Source of the DNA: Methanobrevibacter sp.
GTDB taxonomy: Archaea; Methanobacteriota; Methanobacteria; Methanobacteriales; Methanobacteriaceae
NCBI GenBank assembly: GCA_016838945.1
Contig: JADLKP010000061.1
Coordinates: 1 to 10,224 of the forward strand
Direction: 5' to 3'
Length of the DNA: 10,224 nt
A program made the position numbers and the translations under genes. Positions 1 to 6,637 of the stretch are shown piece after piece; the stretch's first letter is position 1; the number at the start of each line of letters is the position of its first letter. The notes under the pieces were generated by a model, which searched no databases, was not told where the DNA came from, and saw only the letters and a program-made list of their open reading frames with translations.

Positions 1-1
1 C

Positions 2-397
2 GGTTTTGAAGGGAAGGAACTCACCGCCCGGGCACTGATCAATCTGCTTGAAGCCAGGGGTGAAGCCAGAAGGATCCGCAAGCTTGGTTGTCAGTATATT
101 ACCGCTGACGTTCGCTTTGCCGGTACAGCCACGATCACGGCATTGCAATACAATTTGCTTTCCCTGGCCAAAAGGTTCACCAGTTATGAGACCATTGGCG
201 GAATCTTTAGGGATGTGCAACACTCTGGCATGGAGTTCTCCGTAACGGAGAGGATATGGGGCATTATCCTCGAAATGGTGAAAATCATGACCGGTATCTT
301 CTCCATTGAAGAGGAAGAGATCTTCGATGCAATCATTAACAAATCGGATAATCTGGCTCACTTTATAAACTTTTATGAACTAAAATCGGCAAGTTAG
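2..397 (+). CDS. C-terminal part of a DDE (IS4-like) transposase, probably defective
   Basis: The frame is open from the window edge to TAG at 395-397 and gives 131 residues; the N-terminus lies outside the window. The C-terminal pattern (LQYNLLSLAKRF at about residues 48-59, then YETIGGIFRD, VTERIW and a SDNLAHFINFYELK tail) resembles, from memory, the end of Bacteroidales IS4-like DDE transposases. In those proteins a stretch of roughly 60-70 residues carrying the last catalytic acidic residue separates a 'CxYIxADVxxAGT' segment from the 'LQYN' helix. Here the two appear joined directly around residues 40-46 (about nt 119-139), so the enzyme has probably lost part of its catalytic core and may be a pseudogene. 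Base composition is much GC-richer than in the adjoining genes (35 of the first 60 bases are G or C), as expected for an immigrant element. A start at 143 is possible but would leave only a fragment. The transposase call is fairly likely; the exact IS family is uncertain. Confidence 0.6.
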   Translation, partial: GFEGKELTARALINLLEARGEARRIRKLGCQYITADVRFAGTATITALQYNLLSLAKRFTSYETIGGIFRDVQHSGMEFSVTERIWGIILEMVKIMTGIFSIEEEEIFDAIINKSDNLAHFINFYELKSAS

Positions 398-405
398 GAA
401 CTTGC
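389..405. terminator. Short perfect hairpin between convergent genes, possible weak terminator or IS-end relic
   Basis: A perfect 7-bp inverted repeat (GCAAGTT / AACTTGC) with a 3-base loop spans the transposase TAG stop and ends 11 bases before the last base of the glycosyltransferase stop. Read on the minus strand it follows the end of the long operon and is trailed by CGATTTTAG, a poor T tract. It could act as a weak terminator for the operon, or be part of the terminal repeat of the insertion element. The stem is only moderately stable (3 of 7 pairs are G:C), so function is uncertain. Confidence 0.3.
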
Positions 406-415
406 GAAACTTGAA

Positions 416-1399
416 TTATTTATTTAGAAGTTCATTATACAGTTTTAAATATTTATTGGCAACATTACTAATACTATATTGTGAGACATTAATAGATCCT
501 TCTGTAATTAAATAATTTCTATAATCTTCAGAACTAATAATTTTGTCAAATCCACTTTTTATATCAACTATATCATTAGGATCGACATAATGTGCACCCT
601 TGCCAGCAATAGAAGGTATAGGAGTAATATTACTTGTAATTAAAACTCTTCCAACAGACTGAGCTTCAATAACTGGCATCCCAAAACCTTCATAAAATGA
701 CAAAAAAGATACAATATCACACCGATAATATAACTGGACTACATCAGTATAAGACAAGTCTACAAAATTTTCAAAATCAATTTCATTTTCCTTTAAAAGT
801 TCAAGTTGTAAATCTGTTAGTTTTCCAACGATTATTAATTTACATTTAATTCCACTTAATGAAATAATTGTATTTTCAAGATTTTTATTTCTTTTTGTAC
901 CCAAATGTAATATCGTTGGATAAGTATTATTGAAAACCTTTGGTTTGTATTCAATTAATGGATTCACAGGATTTGGAATTACAACTATTTTAGATTTAAG
1001 CCATGGCGCTTTTTTAATCAGTTCATCACGGGAGAAATCAGAAATTGTTGTAATTTTAGTTACAAACAAAGTAGGAATATATATCCAAAAAATGTTTTTT
1101 AAAATATTCTTTAATCTATTTGAAGAATTGATCGAACCTACATCATGGATTGTCAATATATTCCGAGGCCATGTCACACACGAAATGTAATGGATATCAC
1201 CAGTTATATGAGTAATCCGTCCTTTATTTATATATGAAAAAATTAAATTTTTAAATATATTTATAGGAGATATTCTATACTCGGGTACGTATTTAATGAT
1301 GAGTTCTCTATTATATAGTGAAATTGATTCAAATATTTCCTCGATACTATGTGCACCAGGACGTTTTGCTCTATTAATTAGAACTATTGGAGATTTCAT
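416..1399 (-). CDS. Glycosyltransferase family 4 (GT-B fold), polysaccharide assembly
   Basis: The 327-residue protein has the features of a retaining GT4/'group 1' glycosyltransferase that transfers a sugar from a nucleotide donor to the growing lipid-linked repeat unit at the cytoplasmic membrane face. Visible marks are ILTIHDVGS (81-89) and TTISDFSRDEL (117-127) in the N-terminal acceptor domain, VIPNPV (140-145) at the linker, ILHLGTKRNKN (163-173) opening the donor domain, and the E-x7-E signature EGFGMPVIE (E237 and E245), which contacts the donor nucleotide sugar. It is somewhat shorter than many GT4 enzymes (about 350-400 residues), but both domains are present. The N-terminus (RPGAHSIEEIF) resembles a compact GT4 subgroup. 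Its ATG overlaps the TGA of the upstream pyruvyl transferase gene (ATGA), suggesting translational coupling. It is the last gene of the operon. Donor and linkage cannot be told from sequence. Confidence 0.9.
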   Translation of the reverse strand: MKSPIVLINRAKRPGAHSIEEIFESISLYNRELIIKYVPEYRISPINIFKNLIFSYINKGRITHITGDIHYISCVTWPRNILTIHDVGSINSSNRLKNILKNIFWIYIPTLFVTKITTISDFSRDELIKKAPWLKSKIVVIPNPVNPLIEYKPKVFNNTYPTILHLGTKRNKNLENTIISLSGIKCKLIIVGKLTDLQLELLKENEIDFENFVDLSYTDVVQLYYRCDIVSFLSFYEGFGMPVIEAQSVGRVLITSNITPIPSIAGKGAHYVDPNDIVDIKSGFDKIISSEDYRNYLITEGSINVSQYSISNVANKYLKLYNELLNK

Positions 1400-2574
1400 T
1401 TAAATAAAAATTTAAATCTAATAAAAATACTAACAAACAATTCATATATAAAGGAAATAATGGATAAAGAGAAATTGATTATATTTATAGATAAACTGTT
1501 TTTCTCATTATTTTTTGCATAAGTTGGTAAGGAATAATTTGAATCATTGAGATTTATTTTAATAAACTCAGAATTTCCTGAGCTACTCAAAATTAAATCA
1601 TTAAATGTTTTAGCTTCATATCCATATTTGGTATATAAACTTTTAACTTTAGGAGAATAAACGATTGGTAAGACTTCAATATTTGCTAGTTGCCAAAGTA
1701 TATTAGCGTGATATCTGCTGGCAATTCCTATAGTTACACTGAAAAATTCTGTAAAGAAATTTTCAGTATTTGTTTCATTATATACGTATAATTCTACCGG
1801 TTTATTTATAATATTTACCAACTTTGTGATAATCTTTTCAGAAAATTGTTTTTCCGATGTATTGTTAAAACCATTCTCAAAAACAAAAAATTTAATTCGC
1901 TCTATTTTATGCCTAATAATTATCTTTTGTAAGAATAAAACAAATTTGTCTATATCAATATCCTTCCAATTTCTTATGTTACAACCTAATATTTCATTTT
2001 CATTGTTTATCTTTTTTTCAAAATCAAAATCAACTAAATTTTTTGAACCTTCTATAATGTCTTTATCTACGATGATAGATGATTTGACACCTATATTTTG
2101 AAGAAGAATTCTTGATTCTTCATCCCTTACTTGAATAAGCTGATTTATTTTTAAAACTTTACGTAAATACCACTTGTTAAATTTATAATTGACTGGCCCA
2201 ACTCCTATTCCCAATAATAATGTCGGCTTTGAAAATAGATTATTATATCTTAAATATTTATAGATGGTGAAGGGTGAATGTGAGTCTTGAATCAGACCAC
2301 CTCCACCAATTATTATTAAATCACAGTTGTGGATATAATTATGTATCTCATTTCTAACTGTAAAATAGGAAAAAATATTTTTCTTACCTTTCTGTTTAAA
2401 AAAAATAATTTTATCAAGATACTGTTTATAACATGAATCATTAATATTTTGTCCACATAATAGACCAATTTTCGTAACAGAATATTTCTGAAATAATAAC
2501 TCAACTAGGTAACTTGAAATCAAATCATCACCTAGATTACCACATCCAGGCATAGCGACAATAAATATTTGCAT
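1396..2574 (-). CDS. Polysaccharide pyruvyl transferase family protein (second copy) with hydrophobic C-terminal tail
   Basis: The 392-residue protein fits the CsaB/WcaK-like pyruvyl transferase family (GT-B-like fold), whose characterised members move pyruvate from phosphoenolpyruvate onto a sugar as a ketal, adding negative charge. Visible motifs are PGCGNLGDD (9-17) at the N-terminal loop, a glycine run IIIGGGGLIQD (87-97), GIGVGP (122-127), VRDEES (149-154), and the family S-x-R-x-H-like signature here as SRYHA (286-290), followed by VYSPKV (305-310). After about residue 330 it diverges, and a strongly hydrophobic stretch at roughly 362-390 ends the protein, suggesting membrane association. 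A 57-bp gap precedes it, the largest in the operon; its stop overlaps the next start by 4 bp. It differs strongly from the other pyruvyl transferase-like protein encoded at 5324-6628, so the two probably act on different sugars. Family membership is firm; actual pyruvylation is inferred. Confidence 0.87.
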   Translation of the reverse strand: MQIFIVAMPGCGNLGDDLISSYLVELLFQKYSVTKIGLLCGQNINDSCYKQYLDKIIFFKQKGKKNIFSYFTVRNEIHNYIHNCDLIIIGGGGLIQDSHSPFTIYKYLRYNNLFSKPTLLLGIGVGPVNYKFNKWYLRKVLKINQLIQVRDEESRILLQNIGVKSSIIVDKDIIEGSKNLVDFDFEKKINNENEILGCNIRNWKDIDIDKFVLFLQKIIIRHKIERIKFFVFENGFNNTSEKQFSEKIITKLVNIINKPVELYVYNETNTENFFTEFFSVTIGIASRYHANILWQLANIEVLPIVYSPKVKSLYTKYGYEAKTFNDLILSSSGNSEFIKINLNDSNYSLPTYAKNNEKNSLSINIINFSLSIISFIYELFVSIFIRFKFLFK

Positions 2575-2631
2575 TTTAATATCTATGAGTTTTTTTACAA
2601 TAGGAACAAAAATCCTTAGAATCAGTAAAAG

Positions 2632-3957
2632 TCAATAACGATTTATAAGTCTATAAACTAAATATAGACTTATAGCTGATTGAATTAATCTAACGTAAAA
2701 CACCCAAGGCTCCTGAGGTAGCAAAAATAAAGACAAAAGTAATGAGAGATAAATCGGTATATACTTTTCGTTAAAAAAAAGTTTAACAAACAAAGCTTGA
2801 AATAACCCTAGTAAAAAAAAACCAACAAAAACAGATCCTATTCCTCCATTTAGATACAATATACCTTGATAAGTAGCCCCAATATTGTTTTCTCTGGTTG
2901 AACCATAAACATTATAAGAAAACCACTTCCCAAATGTAATTTCAGGCTTATTCTTATATATTGGTCTTGGTAACACTGAATAAATAGGACTCAATAAATG
3001 ATACTCCCATAATTCCTTCACGGATTGTGGTAATTCACCAGAATAATCTATAGCCATTATTAACTGAGGAACATATGTAGTTCTGTAAAGAAATGAAAAA
3101 AATGCATCACTTACATTTACTTTACTATTTGATGTGATATTTAAACGTATATCTTCGTTTTTATTAATACTTTCTCTAATAATTGGCACAATAACAAAAG
3201 ATAAAAGAAAAACTGAAAATCCTATGATTATAATTTTCTTGTTAAACTTTTTTCTTTTAAAATAATCAACAAGAATTAAGTATAAAAAGGGTGATACAAC
3301 TTTGCTTTTTGATGCAAAAGCAAAGCCAAGGATAATTAAGGACAAAAGCATCATTAAAAATTTAACATCAACTTTATCTATGATACTTTCATAATTTGTA
3401 TAAAAGTAGTATACAAAAATAAAAATACTAAAACCTCCAAATATACTAACTATTTGACTGCTAGCACTAGATTCAACTGAATATCCAGAAATATTGGCAA
3501 TAACACCATAAAATTGAATTGAAATTGTTATCAGAAAAAATAAAAATATTCTTTTATTTATTTTTTTTTTTCTAATGTCGTTAGTTGATATTTCAAGAAT
3601 TTGAAAATTCTTCTTAATGCTTGCTAATAAAAAAGATGACCACATTGTCGAAGTAGCAAATAATGTTACAATGTTTGCACTTACAATATTAAGTTCTGTG
3701 AATAATGATAAATTAAATCTTTCGTATATCATACCACCATAATAAATTAAAATAGATGGTAGAAATATATATAAAACCATAGTTAATGTGAAAAGTTGGG
3801 GAGGTACTAACCATTTATTTGTTTTATAATTCTTTAAAAAAAACAGAGTTGAGACATAATATATACCAGATAAGACAAATATAACTTCAACAGGAATTAT
3901 GAATCTAAATACATAAAAAAGAAATGAGAATATAACTGTTATAATATGATATTTCAT
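2632..3957 (-). CDS. wzy: Wzy-type O-antigen/capsule repeat-unit polymerase (multi-pass membrane protein)
   Basis: The 441-residue protein is very hydrophobic, with about ten or more predicted membrane segments by eye (for example around 5-20, 24-41, 54-73, 92-112, 136-157, 168-187, 199-215, 241-262, 371-393 and 400-438). The longest hydrophilic loop, about 264-370, contains the segment LPRPIYKNKPEITFG (329-343). That layout, with a large periplasmic loop and an 'xPRPxxxxKP' segment, is typical of Wzy-like oligosaccharide repeat-unit polymerases, which join undecaprenyl-linked repeat units in the periplasm. Sequence conservation among Wzy proteins is low, so the call rests on topology, this loop and its neighbours (flippase plus glycosyltransferases). 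Its ATG overlaps the stop of the upstream GT2 gene (ATGA). The gene is exceptionally AT-rich (9 G/C in bases 3541-3600) and carries an A11 run at codons 129-133. A different polysaccharide membrane protein is possible but less likely. Confidence 0.82.
   Translation of the reverse strand: MKYHIITVIFSFLFYVFRFIIPVEVIFVLSGIYYVSTLFFLKNYKTNKWLVPPQLFTLTMVLYIFLPSILIYYGGMIYERFNLSLFTELNIVSANIVTLFATSTMWSSFLLASIKKNFQILEISTNDIRKKKINKRIFLFFLITISIQFYGVIANISGYSVESSASSQIVSIFGGFSIFIFVYYFYTNYESIIDKVDVKFLMMLLSLIILGFAFASKSKVVSPFLYLILVDYFKRKKFNKKIIIIGFSVFLLSFVIVPIIRESINKNEDIRLNITSNSKVNVSDAFFSFLYRTTYVPQLIMAIDYSGELPQSVKELWEYHLLSPIYSVLPRPIYKNKPEITFGKWFSYNVYGSTRENNIGATYQGILYLNGGIGSVFVGFFLLGLFQALFVKLFFNEKYIPIYLSLLLSLFLLPQEPWVFYVRLIQSAISLYLVYRLINRY
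3561..3571 (-). repeat. 11-base homopolymer A tract inside the polymerase coding sequence
   Basis: Eleven consecutive T on the plus strand read as eleven A in the coding sense, spanning the end of codon Arg129, Lys130-132 and the first base of Ile133. The reading frame is intact in this sequence. Such a run is prone to polymerase slippage, and a one-base change would truncate the polymerase after the first few membrane segments. Whether it is a real switch or only a product of AT richness is unknown. Confidence 0.85.
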
Positions 3958-4859
3958 TTTCTAAACTTTTTTATAAAATAATTTGGCATGAAAAATAAAT
4001 GACTAATTCTTAAACCATAATTTAATGATTTCTTAAAAAAATAAAAACCAGTCTTGAATGATTTACTCTTAAATGATTGAAATGCATAGTTAAGAGAATA
4101 TCTAACATATGTGTTGATTAATATGCTGTGAAGTTTTTTATTGTGTCTATAAAAATTTATCATTAAAACTTTATTGTTTAATGACATCTCACATTGTTCA
4201 AAAAAACTATTACCTGAATAAACTCCTCCCTCATGTACACGATAAACTGCCATAGATTCCTTTAAAAATTTAAATGGCCCATAATCAGATATTCTCAAAA
4301 ACAAATAATATGATCCATAATTGTTTTCATTATAATCAACAAGATTTATATTCCTAAATACTACAGTTAATGTATGAACACCTGATAATACTCTAGCGTA
4401 ATCTTCTTGATATATTGTTTCATTTAATCTTATATCTCTTAATTTGAGATTATTGTTTTCTAAAATATAGTAATCATGAAATACAAGTGAGTATTCATTA
4501 TTATCTTCTAAAAAATCCACCTGTTTCTGCAACTTATATGGATCTGTCCAATAGTCATCTCCCTCACAAAGTGCAATATACTTACCTCGGGACCGAGAGA
4601 AATTATATTTTTGATTAAACCCTCTATGTCCTTTTGAATACTGATTTTCTTTTTGAAAATATGGAAATATTATATCAGGATATTTTAATTTATATTCCTC
4701 AATTATTTCTCTTGTACCATCATTCGATGCATCATCATGAATAAGAACTTCATATTTAAAACTAGTTTTTTGAATTAAAAAACCTTCAATACAATCATGA
4801 ATAAATCTTACGTGATTGTACGTTATGCAGCAAATGCTCACCAATGGTTGAAAAGTCAT
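3954..4859 (-). CDS. Glycosyltransferase family 2 (GT-A fold)
   Basis: The 301-residue protein is an inverting GT2 enzyme acting at the cytoplasmic side of the membrane on lipid-linked glycan. The N-terminal domain begins with the standard strand VSICCITYNH (7-16), followed by EVLIHDDASNDGT (37-49), whose aspartates contact the nucleotide. EGDDYWTDPYKL (99-110) holds the DxD-type metal-binding site and the WTDPxKL pattern common in Bacteroidota and cyanobacterial capsule GT2 enzymes. YRVHEGGVYSG (206-216) marks the C-terminal part of the catalytic domain. The final about 60 residues are basic and aromatic (SFKTGFYFFKK), consistent with peripheral membrane binding; no clear transmembrane helix is seen. 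Both ends overlap neighbouring genes by 4 bp (ATGA), indicating tight co-translation with the acetyltransferase upstream and the polymerase downstream. The transferred sugar cannot be predicted. Confidence 0.92.
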   Translation of the reverse strand: MTFQPLVSICCITYNHVRFIHDCIEGFLIQKTSFKYEVLIHDDASNDGTREIIEEYKLKYPDIIFPYFQKENQYSKGHRGFNQKYNFSRSRGKYIALCEGDDYWTDPYKLQKQVDFLEDNNEYSLVFHDYYILENNNLKLRDIRLNETIYQEDYARVLSGVHTLTVVFRNINLVDYNENNYGSYYLFLRISDYGPFKFLKESMAVYRVHEGGVYSGNSFFEQCEMSLNNKVLMINFYRHNKKLHSILINTYVRYSLNYAFQSFKSKSFKTGFYFFKKSLNYGLRISHLFFMPNYFIKKFRK

Positions 4860-5317
4860 TCTGAATTATCTATGATTAAATACATTTTGTAAAGTTCACT
4901 TGTGGAATCTTCTTCATCAAGAACAAACCCTTTGTTTAAATAAAATGAGATAGCTTTAGTATTCATTTTATTTACTTGAAGAGAAATACTCACATATTCC
5001 TTATCTATCGCATAGTCAATTAAATTTTGTAATAAATGAGAAACAATACCTTTATTTTGAAAAGTTGGAAATGTACTCACATTAGTAATAAAACCCTTTT
5101 TAGTTATCTCATCATTCAAATAGCAAGCAATTAATGATATTAACTGGCCGTTACTCCATGCCTCAAAAGATATAGCAAATTTTTTTAATTTCTCTGAGTA
5201 AGCAGAAATATCAACATATGATTCTAATGGAGGAATAAAAGAGTTAGAACATTCAAATAAATGTTTTTCAATAACTTCCTTGTCGGCTTTATTAATTGAA
5301 AAAGAAATTTCGCACAT
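4856..5317 (-). CDS. GNAT-family N-acetyltransferase
   Basis: The 153-residue protein has the length and layout of a single GNAT domain. The acetyl-CoA pyrophosphate-binding motif appears as QNKGIVSHLL (87-96), matching the Q/R-x-x-G-x-G/A pattern with V in place of the last small residue. Before it comes the strand GFITNVSTFPTFQ, and after it VNKMNTKAISFYLNKGF (115-131), the usual GNAT motif B with N and Y residues. In this operon it probably acetylates a small substrate of the glycan pathway, the obvious candidate being the amino sugar made by the aminotransferase encoded at 7842-8948, although GNAT enzymes also modify amino acids and proteins. It sits 6 bp after the pyruvyl transferase-like gene and its TGA overlaps the ATG of the GT2 gene. 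The substrate is inference; the fold is well supported. Confidence 0.85.
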   Translation of the reverse strand: MCEISFSINKADKEVIEKHLFECSNSFIPPLESYVDISAYSEKLKKFAISFEAWSNGQLISLIACYLNDEITKKGFITNVSTFPTFQNKGIVSHLLQNLIDYAIDKEYVSISLQVNKMNTKAISFYLNKGFVLDEEDSTSELYKMYLIIDNSE

Positions 5318-5323
5318 AGATAA

Positions 5324-6628
5324 TCAATTACTTATTAATGGTTTTAGTAGGTCAAAGTGCTGTTTAGCTAATTCCTTAACTTTCGGAATGTGACTGAATA
5401 GATTACTTCTATATACATCCCTTTCATTCCAACATCTATTCATTTTATGAAAGATATCATCAGTTTGATCAGGGTTGGCTACATAATCGAGAGCATTTGC
5501 AACTTCTGCAAAACCTTTCAATTTATGTGCTTTTGGTTCATGTCCGTAATCAATGATAACAGTAGGTATTGATTGGCTTAAAGCCGCAACCGCAGCATGA
5601 ACTCGACCACTTACGAACATATCAAAATGACCAATTATTGCTTTTGTCTGCCATGCATCATAAACTCCATCAAGAGAATATACATTTTTTGCCAAACCTC
5701 TTTCCTCTATTACTCTTTGCAGTTGTTTAATAACTGGATAATCACGGCCGTGTTGTAATTGAAATTCCTCAGGTGGAATTGGAAAACCATTTGAATGTGA
5801 CATCAAATATATATCTGCATCAACTTCATTACTAAACTTTTCAATTGCATCGACAAATATTTCATAATCAGAATTTTCTCTTGGCCACCTATCGAAAGGT
5901 CCCTTTTTGAAGTTCCATCCACAAATAACAAAACCAATTTTAGGACGGTTTGAATTAAGCATGTCTGATACTTGAGGGAGATTAATTATTTCTTCAGTAT
6001 TTGCAGGCTCAAATCTAAATGCAGGGCATGCTAAACTATATGTTTTTGAAGTGTCAAATCCGTATTCATTCAACAAGTTGATACTAATAAACTCACGGTT
6101 TGTTACTAAATCGAAGTTAGAATAAACCTCTTTGGCAAACTCAAGATTTTCATTATTATCAAATGGCCCAGGAGAACCAGCCAACATGACTGTCTTAGGT
6201 GCAATTAACTGAGCTACTCTATCCTTGCATAATCCAACATAAAATCTATCTTTACCAAGAAAATCAGCATTGTCACCCCAGATATCTCCGCTAAAATCAA
6301 TTACTAAATCAGCTTTATAAACCTCTTTAATGTAAGGTGTAGTCTCTTTAAAAATTCCAGTTCTGCTGAGTTCTTTAGCAATGGTCAATTCTTTTTCTGC
6401 TTTTTCCAAGTCATTATCCCAGCCATAATACAAATCCATAGGAAGTACTCGGATTTTTTCATCACGGCAAAATCTGTCAGACATTTGAAAAGTAGTAACT
6501 AATTCTGCGTCGGGAAAAGTTTCATGTATTAATCGGACAAATGGTTCAATTATATAGTAATTACCAATATTTCCAAATTCCATTCTTCCCCAATGTAAAG
6601 TACATTGACCTGTAATAAATATTCTCAT
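5324..6628 (-). CDS. Polysaccharide pyruvyl transferase family protein (first copy)
   Basis: The 434-residue soluble protein belongs by motif to the polysaccharide pyruvyl transferase family. It opens with an N-terminal loop MEFGNIGNYYIIEP (16-29), corresponding to the family 'GNxGD' element but with N-Y in place of the usual D-D. DLVIDFSGDIWGD (107-119) replaces the usual glycine-rich 'GGG' loop, then come MLAGSPGPF (148-156), VTNREFIS (175-182) and the signature SGRVHAAVAAL (340-350), containing the R and H of the S-x-R-x-H motif. A conserved-looking YLMSHSNG (274-281) lies between. Members add pyruvate ketals to polysaccharide sugars using phosphoenolpyruvate, though many Bacteroidota homologues are uncharacterised and these variant loops mean another donor is possible. 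It follows the ATP-grasp gene by 9 bp and precedes the GNAT gene by 6 bp. Composition is intermediate (24 G/C in bases 6181-6240). Confidence 0.82.
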   Translation of the reverse strand: MRIFITGQCTLHWGRMEFGNIGNYYIIEPFVRLIHETFPDAELVTTFQMSDRFCRDEKIRVLPMDLYYGWDNDLEKAEKELTIAKELSRTGIFKETTPYIKEVYKADLVIDFSGDIWGDNADFLGKDRFYVGLCKDRVAQLIAPKTVMLAGSPGPFDNNENLEFAKEVYSNFDLVTNREFISINLLNEYGFDTSKTYSLACPAFRFEPANTEEIINLPQVSDMLNSNRPKIGFVICGWNFKKGPFDRWPRENSDYEIFVDAIEKFSNEVDADIYLMSHSNGFPIPPEEFQLQHGRDYPVIKQLQRVIEERGLAKNVYSLDGVYDAWQTKAIIGHFDMFVSGRVHAAVAALSQSIPTVIIDYGHEPKAHKLKGFAEVANALDYVANPDQTDDIFHKMNRCWNERDVYRSNLFSHIPKVKELAKQHFDLLKPLISN

Positions 6629-6637
6629 AGCATATTT

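Noticed and set aside
48..245. 65-residue plus-strand reading frame
   Set aside because: It overlaps the transposase remnant out of frame and has no recognisable domain; the other frame carries the conserved transposase pattern.
930..1190. 86-residue plus-strand reading frame
   Set aside because: It lies entirely antisense to the GT4 gene, whose motifs are clear; no independent support.
1826..2101. 91-residue plus-strand reading frame
   Set aside because: Antisense shadow of the second pyruvyl transferase-like gene; composition reflects the AT-rich complement.
2316..2504. 62-residue minus-strand frame inside the second pyruvyl transferase-like gene
   Set aside because: It is out of frame within a gene that has convincing motifs across this region (GNLGDD and GGGG).
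2575..2631. Possible internal promoter in the 57-bp gap (TTGAC overlapping the polymerase stop, then GATTTTTG resembling the Bacteroidota TAnnTTTG -7 element)
   Set aside because: Both elements are imperfect and the region is AT-rich, where such matches arise by chance; transcript start mapping would be needed.
2575..2631. Possible terminator hairpin (AGGA / TCCT) in the same gap
   Set aside because: The stem is only four pairs with a long loop and no convincing T tract in the right place.
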